From: Maribacter sp.
Lineage (GTDB): Bacteria; Bacteroidota; Bacteroidia; Flavobacteriales; Flavobacteriaceae
Direction of reading: 5' to 3'
Assembly: GCA_011050675.1 (NCBI GenBank)
Contig: DRFI01000023.1
Coordinates: forward strand, 1-64,000
DNA length: 64,000 nucleotides
Below, piece after piece: positions 24,322-32,037 of this stretch (position 1 is its first letter; the number at the start of each line of letters is the position of its first letter). The notes beneath the pieces were generated by a model. The model did no database searches and was not told the DNA's origin. It worked only from the letters and a program-made list of their open reading frames with translations. The position numbers and the translations under genes are program-made.

Positions 24322-24787
24322 TTTTATGATTTTAATGTTTATAAAATGAACAAAAGCGCTTTTGCTTTCCCTTATGGGAGTGTGGTAATAAAAGTATAAA
24401 ATGAGACTGTTCGAAGAGGGGATAAGTTTTATAAGTTGTTCACAAATATTTGATAAACAGCTTATTAGATCAATTGGAATTAAATTTTATGAACAAAGTA
24501 AACCTATAATTTTCTTTGGTTTATTTTGATAACAAATGACATTATTTATAATTGAGGTTATTGTTGATATTTTGCTGAATTTCAGAGTTATTAACAATGA
24601 AAAAGAAGATGCTAAAGAAAAAATAGAATGTAAAACGCTGATTTAGAAAATTGCTTTTGGTTTAATTATGGAGATATAAGCCAAAAAAAATCATAGTCCC
24701 TAAAATTTTAGTATTCAAATTTCTACGCTTAGAATATCAAATACAATCAATGGATATCATTTCGTATGAACTTTTTCTAAAATCAAT
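24322..24787. other. AT-rich non-coding right end of the element
   Basis: No convincing ORF. It precedes the excisionase-like gene on the minus strand and probably holds its promoter and recombinase or Xis sites. Nothing specific could be assigned. Confidence 0.4.
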
Positions 24788-24808
24788 ATGTTGTACCTAT
24801 GTTGTACC
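24788..24808 (+). repeat. Right copy of 21-bp terminal repeat
   Basis: Identical to 5238-5258, same orientation, about 60 bp inside attR. Together the two copies mark both ends of the element and are good candidates for integrase arm-type sites. Confidence 0.6.
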
Positions 24809-24827
24809 CAGTCTATTTTTTAGGAAT

Positions 24828-24858
24828 AAAAAAAGGGCTTCAATCTATTGAAACCCTT
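24828..24858 (-). terminator. tRNA-Met terminator supplied by the element
   Basis: On the minus strand AAGGGTTTCAA, loop TAGA and TTGAAGCCCTT form an 11-bp stem with one wobble followed by seven T, 9 bp behind the encoded CCA of tRNA-Met. It belongs to the element and replaces the chromosomal terminator now at 5039-5069. Confidence 0.85.
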
Positions 24859-24866
24859 GTATTTAC

Positions 24867-24943
24867 TGGTAGCGAGAGGGGGGCACGATCCCCCGACCTC
24901 CGGGTTATGAATCCGACGCTCTAACCAACTGAGCTACCTCGCC
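24867..24943 (-). tRNA. tRNA-Met (CAT anticodon), IME integration target
   Basis: The minus strand from 24943 folds as a tRNA: acceptor GGCGAGG with TCTCGCT, D-arm GCTC/GAGC, anticodon loop TTCATAA (CAT), T-stem GGGGG/CCCCC, A73 at 24870, then an encoded CCA (24869-24867). Elongator Met is the likeliest identity. A CAT anticodon could also be Ile2 with lysidine, and I cannot exclude that by eye. Its 3' 43 bp are duplicated at 5091-5133, so the gene's 3' end belongs to the element. Confidence 0.9.
24869..24911 (-). repeat. attR: 43-bp repeat within tRNA-Met
   Basis: Right copy of the direct repeat shared with 5091-5133. Outside the 43 bp the two flanks differ at once, which defines the crossover interval. 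Confidence 0.93.
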
Positions 24944-24963
24944 ATATTATTTTTAAACGGCTG

Positions 24964-24998
24964 CAAATATAGTGGTAATTTATTTGTTCTTCAACAAA
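24964..24998 (-). promoter_or_regulatory. tRNA-Met promoter
   Basis: On the minus strand TTTG (24998-24995), 23 bp, then TATATTTG (24971-24964) fit the Bacteroidota TTTG/TAnnTTTG pattern, with the tRNA starting 20 bp on. Confidence 0.6.
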
Positions 24999-25081
24999 AC
25001 TTGCTTAAAAAAATAATACTGATCATTTATTTTTTTATCATTTAGAAATATATATATTGCCCGTAATTAAGTAGCATGCAC

Positions 25082-25465
25082 ATGAGCGATAAAATAAAAT
25101 TTGAAATAGAGTTTGTAATTCAGTCTTCACCACAAATGTTATATCAATATTTGGCAACCCCATCTGGACTGTCAGAATGGTTTGCAGATAACGTTAATTC
25201 TAGAGGTGAAATGTTTACATTCATTTGGGACGGAGCTGAAGAAGAAGCTAAATTATTAAAAAGGAAAACGGACGAATTCGTTCGTTTTGCTTGGGAAGAA
25301 GCTGACGATGATAGCTTTTTCGAGATGAAGATAATTGTTGATGAAATAACTAAAGATGTTTCATTATTTATAACTGACTTTGCCGAAGACGACGAAGTAG
25401 ATGAGTCTAAAATGCTTTGGACCAACCAAGTGTCAGATTTAAAACAGGTTTTGGGTTCGTCCTAG
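25082..25465 (+). CDS. START/SRPBCC (AHSA1-like) domain protein
   Basis: A 127-aa protein covering one helix-grip fold. It starts with KIKFEIEFVIQSSPQMLYQYLATPSGLSEWF, typical of AHSA1/START proteins of Bacteroidota, and continues with strands FTFIWDGAEEEAKLL and EFVRFAW. I use the ATG at 25082 rather than the one two codons earlier. No catalytic residues are recognisable; these proteins bind hydrophobic ligands or chaperones. Its transcript ends at the hairpin 25492-25517, in front of the next gene. Confidence 0.85.
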   Translation: MSDKIKFEIEFVIQSSPQMLYQYLATPSGLSEWFADNVNSRGEMFTFIWDGAEEEAKLLKRKTDEFVRFAWEEADDDSFFEMKIIVDEITKDVSLFITDFAEDDEVDESKMLWTNQVSDLKQVLGSS

Positions 25466-25483
25466 AAATATCCTTATTTACAG

Positions 25484-25517
25484 TATCTTTGAGCCTTAAT
25501 TTTTTAAGGCTTTTTTT
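25484..25517 (+). promoter_or_regulatory. TAnnTTTG box and terminator hairpin abutting a start codon
   Basis: TATCTTTG (25484-25491) is followed directly by AGCCTTAA, loop TTTT, TTAAGGCT and a T-run (25492-25517) ending at the ATG at 25518. The hairpin can end the upstream transcript, while the -7 box would start a new one inside or just after it. Confidence 0.6.
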
Positions 25518-26378
25518 ATGTTCAATTTTAATGGTGAACTTCTTGATAAGAATACTGATTTTTTAAACGAAAATAATAGGGGAGTACAGTTAGGGGATGC
25601 CGTTTTTGAAGAATTACGTGTTATAAATGGCGATGTTATATTTTTAGAAGATCACTATCTACGGTTAATGTCCTCTATGAGAATTCTAAGAATGGAGATT
25701 CCTATGAATTTCACGATGGAATTTATGGAAGAGGAAATTTTGAAATTAATTTCTGAAGACGGATTAAGAGAAACCAAAAAAATAAAATTTACAATTTATA
25801 GAAATACCAGCATTAATGATTTTTCGAAATCTGATAATAGTATTTCCTATTTCATTACTAGTACTAAGTTAACTAATCCGTTTTTTGTGTTAGAAGAGAG
25901 CGCATACGAGGTAGAATTATTTAAAGATTTCTATAAAAACTCTAGTATGCTTTCTAATCTAGATACAAACAATAAAATCTTAAACGTTGTAGGGGCTATT
26001 TACGCCCAAGAAAATGATTACCAAGACTGTTTGTTGCTAAATGAAAGAAAACAGGTTATAGAGGCTCTAAATGGCAATATTTTTATTGTAAAAGGGAATC
26101 AAGTAAAAACTCCGCCATTAGCTGATGGTTGTGTAAATAGTGTTATCAGAAAAAAAATAACAGATATTGTTTCAAATTTAAAAGAGGTTGAATTTCTTGA
26201 AGAAAGTATATCTCCATTTGAACTTCAAAAAGCAGATGAATTATTCATAGCCAATAACGTTAATGGCTTGATTTCTATTACAAAGTATAGAAAAAAGGAG
26301 TTTGTAAGTACAACTGCAAAAAATTTAATAGGTAAGTTGAATGCAGCTGCTAGAATGTCTATAAGTAAAAGCGTTTAG
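25518..26378 (+). CDS. PLP-dependent aminotransferase class IV
   Basis: A 286-aa fold-type IV PLP enzyme, family of branched-chain aminotransferase, D-amino-acid aminotransferase and aminodeoxychorismate lyase. The N-terminus has GVQLGDAVFEELRVINGDVIF, the Schiff-base Lys is probably Lys153 in TNNKILNVV, and a later EALNGNIFIVKGNQVKTPPL is the usual cofactor-loop region. Which reaction it performs cannot be told from sequence alone. It overlaps the convergent YqgE gene by 4 bp. Its start codon follows the terminator T-run, so the mRNA must be nearly leaderless or read-through. Confidence 0.88.
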   Translation: MFNFNGELLDKNTDFLNENNRGVQLGDAVFEELRVINGDVIFLEDHYLRLMSSMRILRMEIPMNFTMEFMEEEILKLISEDGLRETKKIKFTIYRNTSINDFSKSDNSISYFITSTKLTNPFFVLEESAYEVELFKDFYKNSSMLSNLDTNNKILNVVGAIYAQENDYQDCLLLNERKQVIEALNGNIFIVKGNQVKTPPLADGCVNSVIRKKITDIVSNLKEVEFLEESISPFELQKADELFIANNVNGLISITKYRKKEFVSTTAKNLIGKLNAAARMSISKSV

Positions 26379-26935
26379 TTTAGACTAGGGTTTTCAGGTG
26401 CGTTAGACCATAATAAATAGTTTCCGCCTAATTGAATCATATTCTCTTTCCAAATAGCTTGTGCCGCTTTTTGAATGATTCTACTTTCGTGTTCGTTTTC
26501 TACAACAATCCATGATTTTGATGTAAGTTCTTCATCTAATTGAAATGATGACCAGCCAGAATAACCTAAGAAAAAACGGATGTCATCTTCAGAAATTATT
26601 TCTTTATTAATAAGTTCTACAGTAGTTTCAAAATTACCACCCCAATAAATTCCATCAGAAATCTCAACACTATTATCAATTAAGTGTGGTACTTTATGTA
26701 TAAAGTATAAGTTGTCTTGTTCAACAGGACCGCCGTTATAAACTTGAAAAGGAATTTCTATTTCAGTTACTAACTCGTTTATTTGATATTCTAAAGGCTT
26801 GTTTAAAATAAAACCAACAGAGCCTTCATTGCTATGTTCCGCCAACAATACAACAGATCTATTGAAAGAAACATCTCCTGTTAACGAAGGTTCGGCAATG
26901 AGTAATTTTCCTTTGGTTGGCTTTAAAGCAATCAT
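26375..26935 (-). CDS. YqgE/AlgH family protein
   Basis: A 186-aa conserved protein of the UPF0301 (YqgE/AlgH) family, recognised by KGKLLIAEPSL, VVLLAEHSNEGSVGFILNKPL and FLGYSGWSSFQLDEEL. It is normal length. The biochemical function is not established; in some bacteria it affects gene expression and alginate. It lies next to HU in the same direction, separated by the HU terminator. Confidence 0.92.
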   Translation of the reverse strand: MIALKPTKGKLLIAEPSLTGDVSFNRSVVLLAEHSNEGSVGFILNKPLEYQINELVTEIEIPFQVYNGGPVEQDNLYFIHKVPHLIDNSVEISDGIYWGGNFETTVELINKEIISEDDIRFFLGYSGWSSFQLDEELTSKSWIVVENEHESRIIQKAAQAIWKENMIQLGGNYLLWSNAPENPSLN

Positions 26936-27001
26936 ATATAGTATAAGAATATATACCTAATGTAAGACAAATCCTCTTAAACGCAAAAACATGGAAATAA
27001 A

Positions 27002-27025
27002 AAAAGCGCCAATAAAGGCGCTTTT
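27002..27025. terminator. Terminator behind HU gene
   Basis: AAAAGCGCC, loop AATAAA, GGCGCTTTT: a perfect 9-bp stem with A- and T-tracts, ending the HU transcript on the minus strand. Confidence 0.85.
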
Positions 27026-27046
27026 AATAAATTTATCAGTGTAAAA

Positions 27047-27319
27047 TTAGTTTACAGCTTTGCCTAAATCAGCACCTGCTTTAAACTTTACTACATTTTT
27101 AGCAGCGATTTGGATAGTCTTTCCAGTTGATGGATTTCTACCTTCTCTTGCATTTCTTTTAGATACGGACCAAGAACCGAAACCTACTAAAGAAATTCTA
27201 TCTCCTTTTTTAAGAGAATTTTCAACATTTCCCAAGAAAGATTCCAATGACTTTTTAGCCGCAGCTTTTGTGATGCCAGCGTCTGCTGCCATTGCATCGA
27301 TCAATTCTGTTTTGTTCAT
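27047..27319 (-). CDS. hup: HU-family DNA-binding protein
   Basis: A 90-aa histone-like protein starting at ATG 27319 (MNKTELIDAMAADAGITK); the longer frame to 27391 is non-coding leader. All HU landmarks are present: helix pair 1-38, beta arm with GFGSWSVSKRNAREGRNPSTG (split around residues 46-66), and C-terminal helix with KFKAG. It binds and bends DNA as a dimer, and could also assist the site-specific recombination of nearby elements. It is a single gene with its own terminator. Confidence 0.95.
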   Translation of the reverse strand: MNKTELIDAMAADAGITKAAAKKSLESFLGNVENSLKKGDRISLVGFGSWSVSKRNAREGRNPSTGKTIQIAAKNVVKFKAGADLGKAVN

Positions 27320-27492
27320 AATGTGATAATTAATTGTGATTAAATAATTTATACCTACTAACAAATTTATATGGATTTCTGAGCAACACAAGTAAAACGG
27401 GGGGAAATCCCTTATTTTGTTGATAACTCAGCGTGTTTGTTGATAAAGTAGGTTTTTTTTTACGTTTCTCGCAGCCCAATAACCACGGGGTC

Positions 27493-28440
27493 TCAACCCA
27501 TTTTAGCATTTTTTTCCAAATTTAGACCATTGAGAACGTCTCTAACCTGCATCCTTTTCTTTCCTTGAAGTTGTATTTCCTCTAGGTTTATATAGCCTCC
27601 AGACACTGCAACTTTCATTTCTTTTTTATTGAAAACAAGTTCTCCTGTAGGTAAATTATGTTCTTCTTCTTGTGTACTCGCTTTGTAGATTTTTGTGATA
27701 ATACTTTGGTCTGAATTGGTCAATGTTGTCCAAGCAGCTGGGTAGGGACTTAAACCTCTAATGAAATTATAAATTTTATCTAATGACATACTCCAGTCTA
27801 TTTCACATGTTTCTTTAAATAGTTTGTGGGCATCCTTTAAATTACCAGATTCTGGTTGTTTTGTAGTTTCAAAATTACCTTCTTTAATACGTTCCACAGT
27901 TTTAACTACCGTTTCCGCGCCTAAATGCATTAGCCTATCATGTAAATCTTCTACATTATCTCTACTATTAATAAGTGCTTCATCCTGCATTATTATAGCA
28001 CCTGTATCTATTTTTTCGTCAATAAAGAATGTGGTAACTCCTGTTTTTGACTCACCATTAATTATTGCCCAATTAATAGGAGCTGCACCGCGATATTGCG
28101 GTAGTAATGAGGCATGTAAATTAAAGGTTCCGTATGTTGGCATGTTCCAAACTTCTTTTGGTAACATTCTAAATGCTACCACTATCTGTAAATTGGCATT
28201 TAAAGATTTTAAGGTCTCTATAAAATCCTCGTTTTTTAGGTTGGTAGGCTGTAAAATAATAAGGTCATTTTCTACAGCATACTTTTTAACCGCAGATTCG
28301 TTAAGTTTTCTACCTCTACCTGAAGGTCTATCTGGTGCGGTAATTACACCAACTACATTATATTCCTTTTTTACAAGCATATCTAAAATGCCTACTGCAA
28401 AATCTGGGGTGCCCATAAATACAATTCTCAATGCTTCCAT
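27493..28440 (-). CDS. fmt: Methionyl-tRNA formyltransferase
   Basis: A 315-aa enzyme that formylates initiator Met-tRNA using 10-formyl-THF. The formyltransferase domain (1-200) shows the catalytic Asn107, His109 and Asp145 (FNLHASLLPQYRGAAPI and DEKIDTGAII). The C-terminal OB-like domain spans about 205-310. Normal length. Its start is one base from the RecQ-like helicase stop, so the AAA ATPase, helicase and fmt form one minus-strand operon. Confidence 0.95.
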   Translation of the reverse strand: MEALRIVFMGTPDFAVGILDMLVKKEYNVVGVITAPDRPSGRGRKLNESAVKKYAVENDLIILQPTNLKNEDFIETLKSLNANLQIVVAFRMLPKEVWNMPTYGTFNLHASLLPQYRGAAPINWAIINGESKTGVTTFFIDEKIDTGAIIMQDEALINSRDNVEDLHDRLMHLGAETVVKTVERIKEGNFETTKQPESGNLKDAHKLFKETCEIDWSMSLDKIYNFIRGLSPYPAAWTTLTNSDQSIITKIYKASTQEEEHNLPTGELVFNKKEMKVAVSGGYINLEEIQLQGKKRMQVRDVLNGLNLEKNAKMG

Positions 28441-28441
28441 A

Positions 28442-30337
28442 TTATAATAGTTGGTATTCGTTTATAGCGTTTAATGTTATATAATTTTCTTCTAAAAGCT
28501 CTTGCAGCGCAGTAATTACTATTTCTTGACTGGTGTTTAGGTGAGCTTGAAGTTCTCTAGAACTTACTTTTTTTCCTTTTAAAATTTGAAGAATCTTTAT
28601 TTTGGTATGAACGATATCGGTATTACCAAGTTTTTGGTTAACGCATTCATCGCAAATACCACATTCTTTTTCTTGGATCTCTCCAAAGTAATGTAATAAT
28701 TGAATACTTCTACATGTAGTATTGTTTTCTATGTAACTCAGCATTTTGGTGACTTTCTCGACTTTAAGTTGATTTTGTTCGTCAATACTTTTTGCGAACA
28801 TATTGATTGTTCTATCGTCATCTCTTGGTACTAAAAATAAAAGTTCTAAATCACTTGACACACTAGTGTATTCTATAATTTCGTCTTTGGCTAGTTGTTC
28901 GAAATTATGATGAATTAACGATTCTGGTAGTAAAGTTTTTTTTGACAACATATAGGTGTTTATTTGAGTATCAAACTCAAAAAGACCTCCATAAGTGCGC
29001 AATACTACCTTTATAAAATCGGCTAATTTAGAATTTTGATCTATATATCGATAGAGAGAATCTTTATCGGAAATAAATTTAATAGTGATTTTTTTGGAAA
29101 AATTTTCTGAAAGAGATATGACCGAGTTTCTATCTAGTAATTGCAATGCATTATAGGTCAAAAATGTATTTAACTTGTAAATACTACAAAATTCATTGAA
29201 GTTAAGATGAAATTTTTCTTCTGTAAATTCTCCATACCCAATTTGAAAAAATGTATTTAGCTTTCTGTAAATCAATTTTACATAGGCAACATCCGGTAAT
29301 ATTTCTATAAATTGTTTTTTAACCAAAACCTTGTCCGTGGTGTTGGTTAGAAGTATGGCTTTTGCTAATGCACCGTTTCTGCCAGCTCTGCCAGCCTCTT
29401 GAAAATAATTTTCCAAACTATCTGGAATTTGATAATGAACTACCAATTCAACATCTGGTTTGTCTATACCCATGCCAAAAGCATTGGTGGCTACCATTAC
29501 TTTTACTTTATCTTCTAGCCATAGATTTAGACGTTCCGTTTTCATTTTTTGATCAACGCCACCATGGTAGAAGGTTGCCTTCACATTATTCTTAACTAGA
29601 AATCTCGATAATTCTTCAGCCTTTCTTCTACTTCTAACATAGACAATGGCGCTATGTTTTAGTTGTTGACAATACTTTTTTAAATGTCCATTTTTATCCT
29701 CGGTCAGCAATACTGCAAAACCAATATTTTTTCTAAAAAAAGAATCCTTAACTATTAAAGGGTAATTAAGATCTAATGAAGTAATAATATCGTCACTAAC
29801 TCTTTTGGTTGCTGTTGCGGTCAATGCAACCACTGGTGGAGTGGGGTGTAGTTCTCTTAATATGGCGCAACTTAAGTAGGCAGGTCTAAAATCGTGACCC
29901 CATTGAGAAATACAATGCGCTTCATCTATAACTAACATAGAAACGTTCATAGCCTTTATGCGCTCTTGAACTAATTCTTGTTGCAAACGTTCTGGAGATA
30001 AATAGAGAAATTTATAATTGCCATAAATACAGTTGTCCAGTAATTTGTCTACCTCGTTAAACTTAAGCCCACCTTTTAGTCCTATGGCTTTAATACCAAG
30101 TTTTTGAAGGTTGTCTACCTGGTTTTCAATTAGCGCTACTAGAGGGGATATTACAATACAAATACCATCTTTAATTAAAGCGGGTACTTGAAAACATATA
30201 GATTTGCCACCGCCTGTGGGTAGTAAACCTAGCACATCTTGACCATTAGAAATGGCATTGATGATTTCTTCTTGAGAGCCTCTAAAACTGTCAAACCCCC
30301 AATATTTTGATAAAATTTCTTTTGGTGTATTATTCAC
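28442..30337 (-). CDS. RecQ-family ATP-dependent DNA helicase
   Basis: A 631-aa 3'-5' DNA helicase with SF2 motifs in order: LPTGGGKSICFQVPAL (motif I), DEAHCISQWGHDFRPAYL (II), VALTATAT (III), and TNAFGMGIDKPDVELVVHYQ with QEAGRAGRNG (V-VI). The zinc site is in CRSIQLLHYFGE...CGICDEC near 555-580. No HRDC domain follows, so it is the shorter paralogue common in Flavobacteria. It overlaps the ATPase gene by 8 bp and precedes fmt, but its cellular role need not relate to either. Confidence 0.93.
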   Translation of the reverse strand: MNNTPKEILSKYWGFDSFRGSQEEIINAISNGQDVLGLLPTGGGKSICFQVPALIKDGICIVISPLVALIENQVDNLQKLGIKAIGLKGGLKFNEVDKLLDNCIYGNYKFLYLSPERLQQELVQERIKAMNVSMLVIDEAHCISQWGHDFRPAYLSCAILRELHPTPPVVALTATATKRVSDDIITSLDLNYPLIVKDSFFRKNIGFAVLLTEDKNGHLKKYCQQLKHSAIVYVRSRRKAEELSRFLVKNNVKATFYHGGVDQKMKTERLNLWLEDKVKVMVATNAFGMGIDKPDVELVVHYQIPDSLENYFQEAGRAGRNGALAKAILLTNTTDKVLVKKQFIEILPDVAYVKLIYRKLNTFFQIGYGEFTEEKFHLNFNEFCSIYKLNTFLTYNALQLLDRNSVISLSENFSKKITIKFISDKDSLYRYIDQNSKLADFIKVVLRTYGGLFEFDTQINTYMLSKKTLLPESLIHHNFEQLAKDEIIEYTSVSSDLELLFLVPRDDDRTINMFAKSIDEQNQLKVEKVTKMLSYIENNTTCRSIQLLHYFGEIQEKECGICDECVNQKLGNTDIVHTKIKILQILKGKKVSSRELQAHLNTSQEIVITALQELLEENYITLNAINEYQLL

Positions 30338-30905
30338 CCGTTTTGTTTATAAAATCTACTACAAATTGCATACGATTTTTTATAGTATCAAATGGCACCT
30401 CTATTGGTGAATACCCAAGATTAATGTACGCTTTTTCAAGCGCTTCGTGAATTCCACATGCTTGTTCAAAATTTTCCATTCGTTCATTATCCTGAACATA
30501 AATTTCTTTCCAAGGTGGTAAAATTAATACCTCGTCATATCTGTATTCCGCACATAAATCACCATAACGCTGCTCCGAAGGTTGACCAAAATAATCCATA
30601 TAGGCTATTACATCTGGTAACCCACGATCATAAAATAAATGATCTTTATCTATGTTTTGACCATTAATGAAATGTTGCAAACGGGCATTGATAAGTTCAT
30701 CATTAAAACTTTTTGCATCCTTAACAAAATCAATAGGGTTGACTAACTGATCATCTAATGATACATCGCCTAGTGCATCTAGTGTCATTGTTCTTATCAC
30801 TTCGTGAAAACAATGGTATCCATTTTCTTCAAGCGATGATATTAATACCGTTTTACCGGTTCCTGGACCTCCTGTGACAACAACTCTTTTGCTCTTCAAA
30901 CTCAA
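30330..30905 (-). CDS. AAA/NadR-like P-loop ATPase
   Basis: A 191-aa P-loop protein: Walker A GGPGTGKTVLISSLE at about 12-26, then DHLFYDRGLPDVIAYMDYFG as the Walker B-like region, typical of the small NadR/Ttd14-like ATPase or kinase family of Bacteroidota. Substrate unknown. It is the first gene of the ATPase-helicase-fmt operon and is divergent from the DUF493 gene with an 81-bp shared promoter region. Confidence 0.85.
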   Translation of the reverse strand: MSLKSKRVVVTGGPGTGKTVLISSLEENGYHCFHEVIRTMTLDALGDVSLDDQLVNPIDFVKDAKSFNDELINARLQHFINGQNIDKDHLFYDRGLPDVIAYMDYFGQPSEQRYGDLCAEYRYDEVLILPPWKEIYVQDNERMENFEQACGIHEALEKAYINLGYSPIEVPFDTIKNRMQFVVDFINKTGE

Positions 30906-30963
30906 AATTTATGAATACAAAAGTACATAAACCAAGAGTATTAAAAAACTGGTACATTACACT

Positions 30964-30971
30964 TATCTTTG
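30964..30971 (+). promoter_or_regulatory. Promoter -7 box before DUF493 gene
   Basis: TATCTTTG fits TAnnTTTG and lies 15 bp before the ATG at 30987. The -33 element is not obvious. Confidence 0.5.
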
Positions 30972-30986
30972 CATAAAACACTAGTT

Positions 30987-31274
30987 ATGGACGAAAATAA
31001 CCCAGTTGAATTTTATAAAAAGTTAAAGGAGCAATTAACTGAAACATCAAAATGGCCCTCTAACTACCTATATAAGTTTATTGTAGAGACAGAAACAGAT
31101 AAAATTGACCGAATAAACACCATCTTTGATAATATGGGAGCGGTTATTAATCTAAAGAAATCTAAGAACGGTAAATATACCAGCGTTTCTATAACAGTAG
31201 ATTTAGATAGTCCAGACGAGGTAATTGCAAAATATAAAGAAGTAGGAGCTATTGAGGGCGTTATCTCCTTGTAA
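30987..31274 (+). CDS. DUF493 (YbeD-like) family protein
   Basis: A 95-aa ferredoxin-fold-like protein of the DUF493 family. I choose the ATG at 30987 (DENNPVEFYKKLKEQL) because upstream codons overlap the promoter box. Family marks are WPSNYLYKFIVE and KNGKYTSVSITVDLDSPDEVI. The family is thought to be regulatory and related to the lipoate ligase neighbour YbeD, but its function here is unknown. It heads a plus-strand group with the DUF4290 gene and murA. Confidence 0.88.
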   Translation: MDENNPVEFYKKLKEQLTETSKWPSNYLYKFIVETETDKIDRINTIFDNMGAVINLKKSKNGKYTSVSITVDLDSPDEVIAKYKEVGAIEGVISL

Positions 31275-31355
31275 AATAGCTTTTCATCTATAATTTTATT
31301 AATTTGGCATCGTTATAAGAATACTTCTCAAACACATTAAGCTAAAATTTTCAAT

Positions 31356-32021
31356 TTGCAATTAGTAGAAAACCTAGAATATAATACGGAGCGTGAGCAT
31401 TTGATTATTCCTGAATATGGTCGTCATTTTCAAAAAATGGTAAACCATGCAGTATCAATTGAAGACCGTGAAGAAAGAAATAAAGTAGCACAATCCATTA
31501 TTAGTGTAATGGGGAACTTACAACCTCATTTACGTGATGTGCCAGATTTTCAACATAAACTTTGGGATCAGTTGTTTATTATGTCCGATTTTAAATTGGA
31601 TGTAGATTCTCCTTTTCCAATTACGTCAAAAGAGATATTAAGACAAAGACCAGAAGCTTTAGAATATCCACAGAATTTTCCAAAATACAGATTTTATGGT
31701 AATAACATAAAACGTATGGTTGATGTAGCTGTAGAGTGGGAGAAAGGTGATAAACGTTCTGGATTGGAGTATGCTATTGCAAACCACATGAAAAAATGCT
31801 ATTTAAACTGGAATAAAGATGTTGTAGATGATTCAGCAATATTCAAGCATTTGTTTGAATTGAGTGATGGTCGTATAGATTTAGCTGCAGAAGGAGAAAG
31901 TTTGACAGATAGTGGTCAATTTCTTAAGAATAGAGTAGCTAAAACTCCGAGGTCAGCCTCAAATTCGAATAAGAAAAATCAAAGAAATAATAATAATAAC
32001 CGCGGTAAAAAACGCTATTAA
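31356..32021 (+). CDS. DUF4290 family protein
   Basis: A 221-aa cytoplasmic protein characteristic of Bacteroidota (LEYNTEREHLIIPEYGRHFQ at the start, helical domain to about 180). The last 40 residues are basic and Asn-rich (KKNQRNNNNNRGKKRY), a likely nucleic-acid-binding tail. The start is a TTG at 31356; no nearer ATG fits the family's N-terminus. Only 16 bp separate it from murA, so co-transcription is likely. Function unknown. Confidence 0.88.
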   Translation: MQLVENLEYNTEREHLIIPEYGRHFQKMVNHAVSIEDREERNKVAQSIISVMGNLQPHLRDVPDFQHKLWDQLFIMSDFKLDVDSPFPITSKEILRQRPEALEYPQNFPKYRFYGNNIKRMVDVAVEWEKGDKRSGLEYAIANHMKKCYLNWNKDVVDDSAIFKHLFELSDGRIDLAAEGESLTDSGQFLKNRVAKTPRSASNSNKKNQRNNNNNRGKKRY

Positions 32022-32037
32022 ATTTCCACTTCACTAG

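Larger units (their letters stand above)
5091..24911. mobile_element. Integrative mobilizable element in tRNA-Met
   Basis: The 19.8-kb segment is bounded by a 43-bp direct repeat of the tRNA-Met 3' end. It has an integrase at the left end, and an excisionase-like protein, replication proteins and mobilization proteins at the right. It has a relaxase and MobC-like protein but no type IV secretion genes, so it would need a helper element to transfer: an IME rather than a self-transmissible ICE. Cargo is an RND exporter operon and a convergent operon with a signal peptidase, a small exported peptide, lipoproteins and a kinase. Boundaries are read directly; mobility is inferred. Confidence 0.9.
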
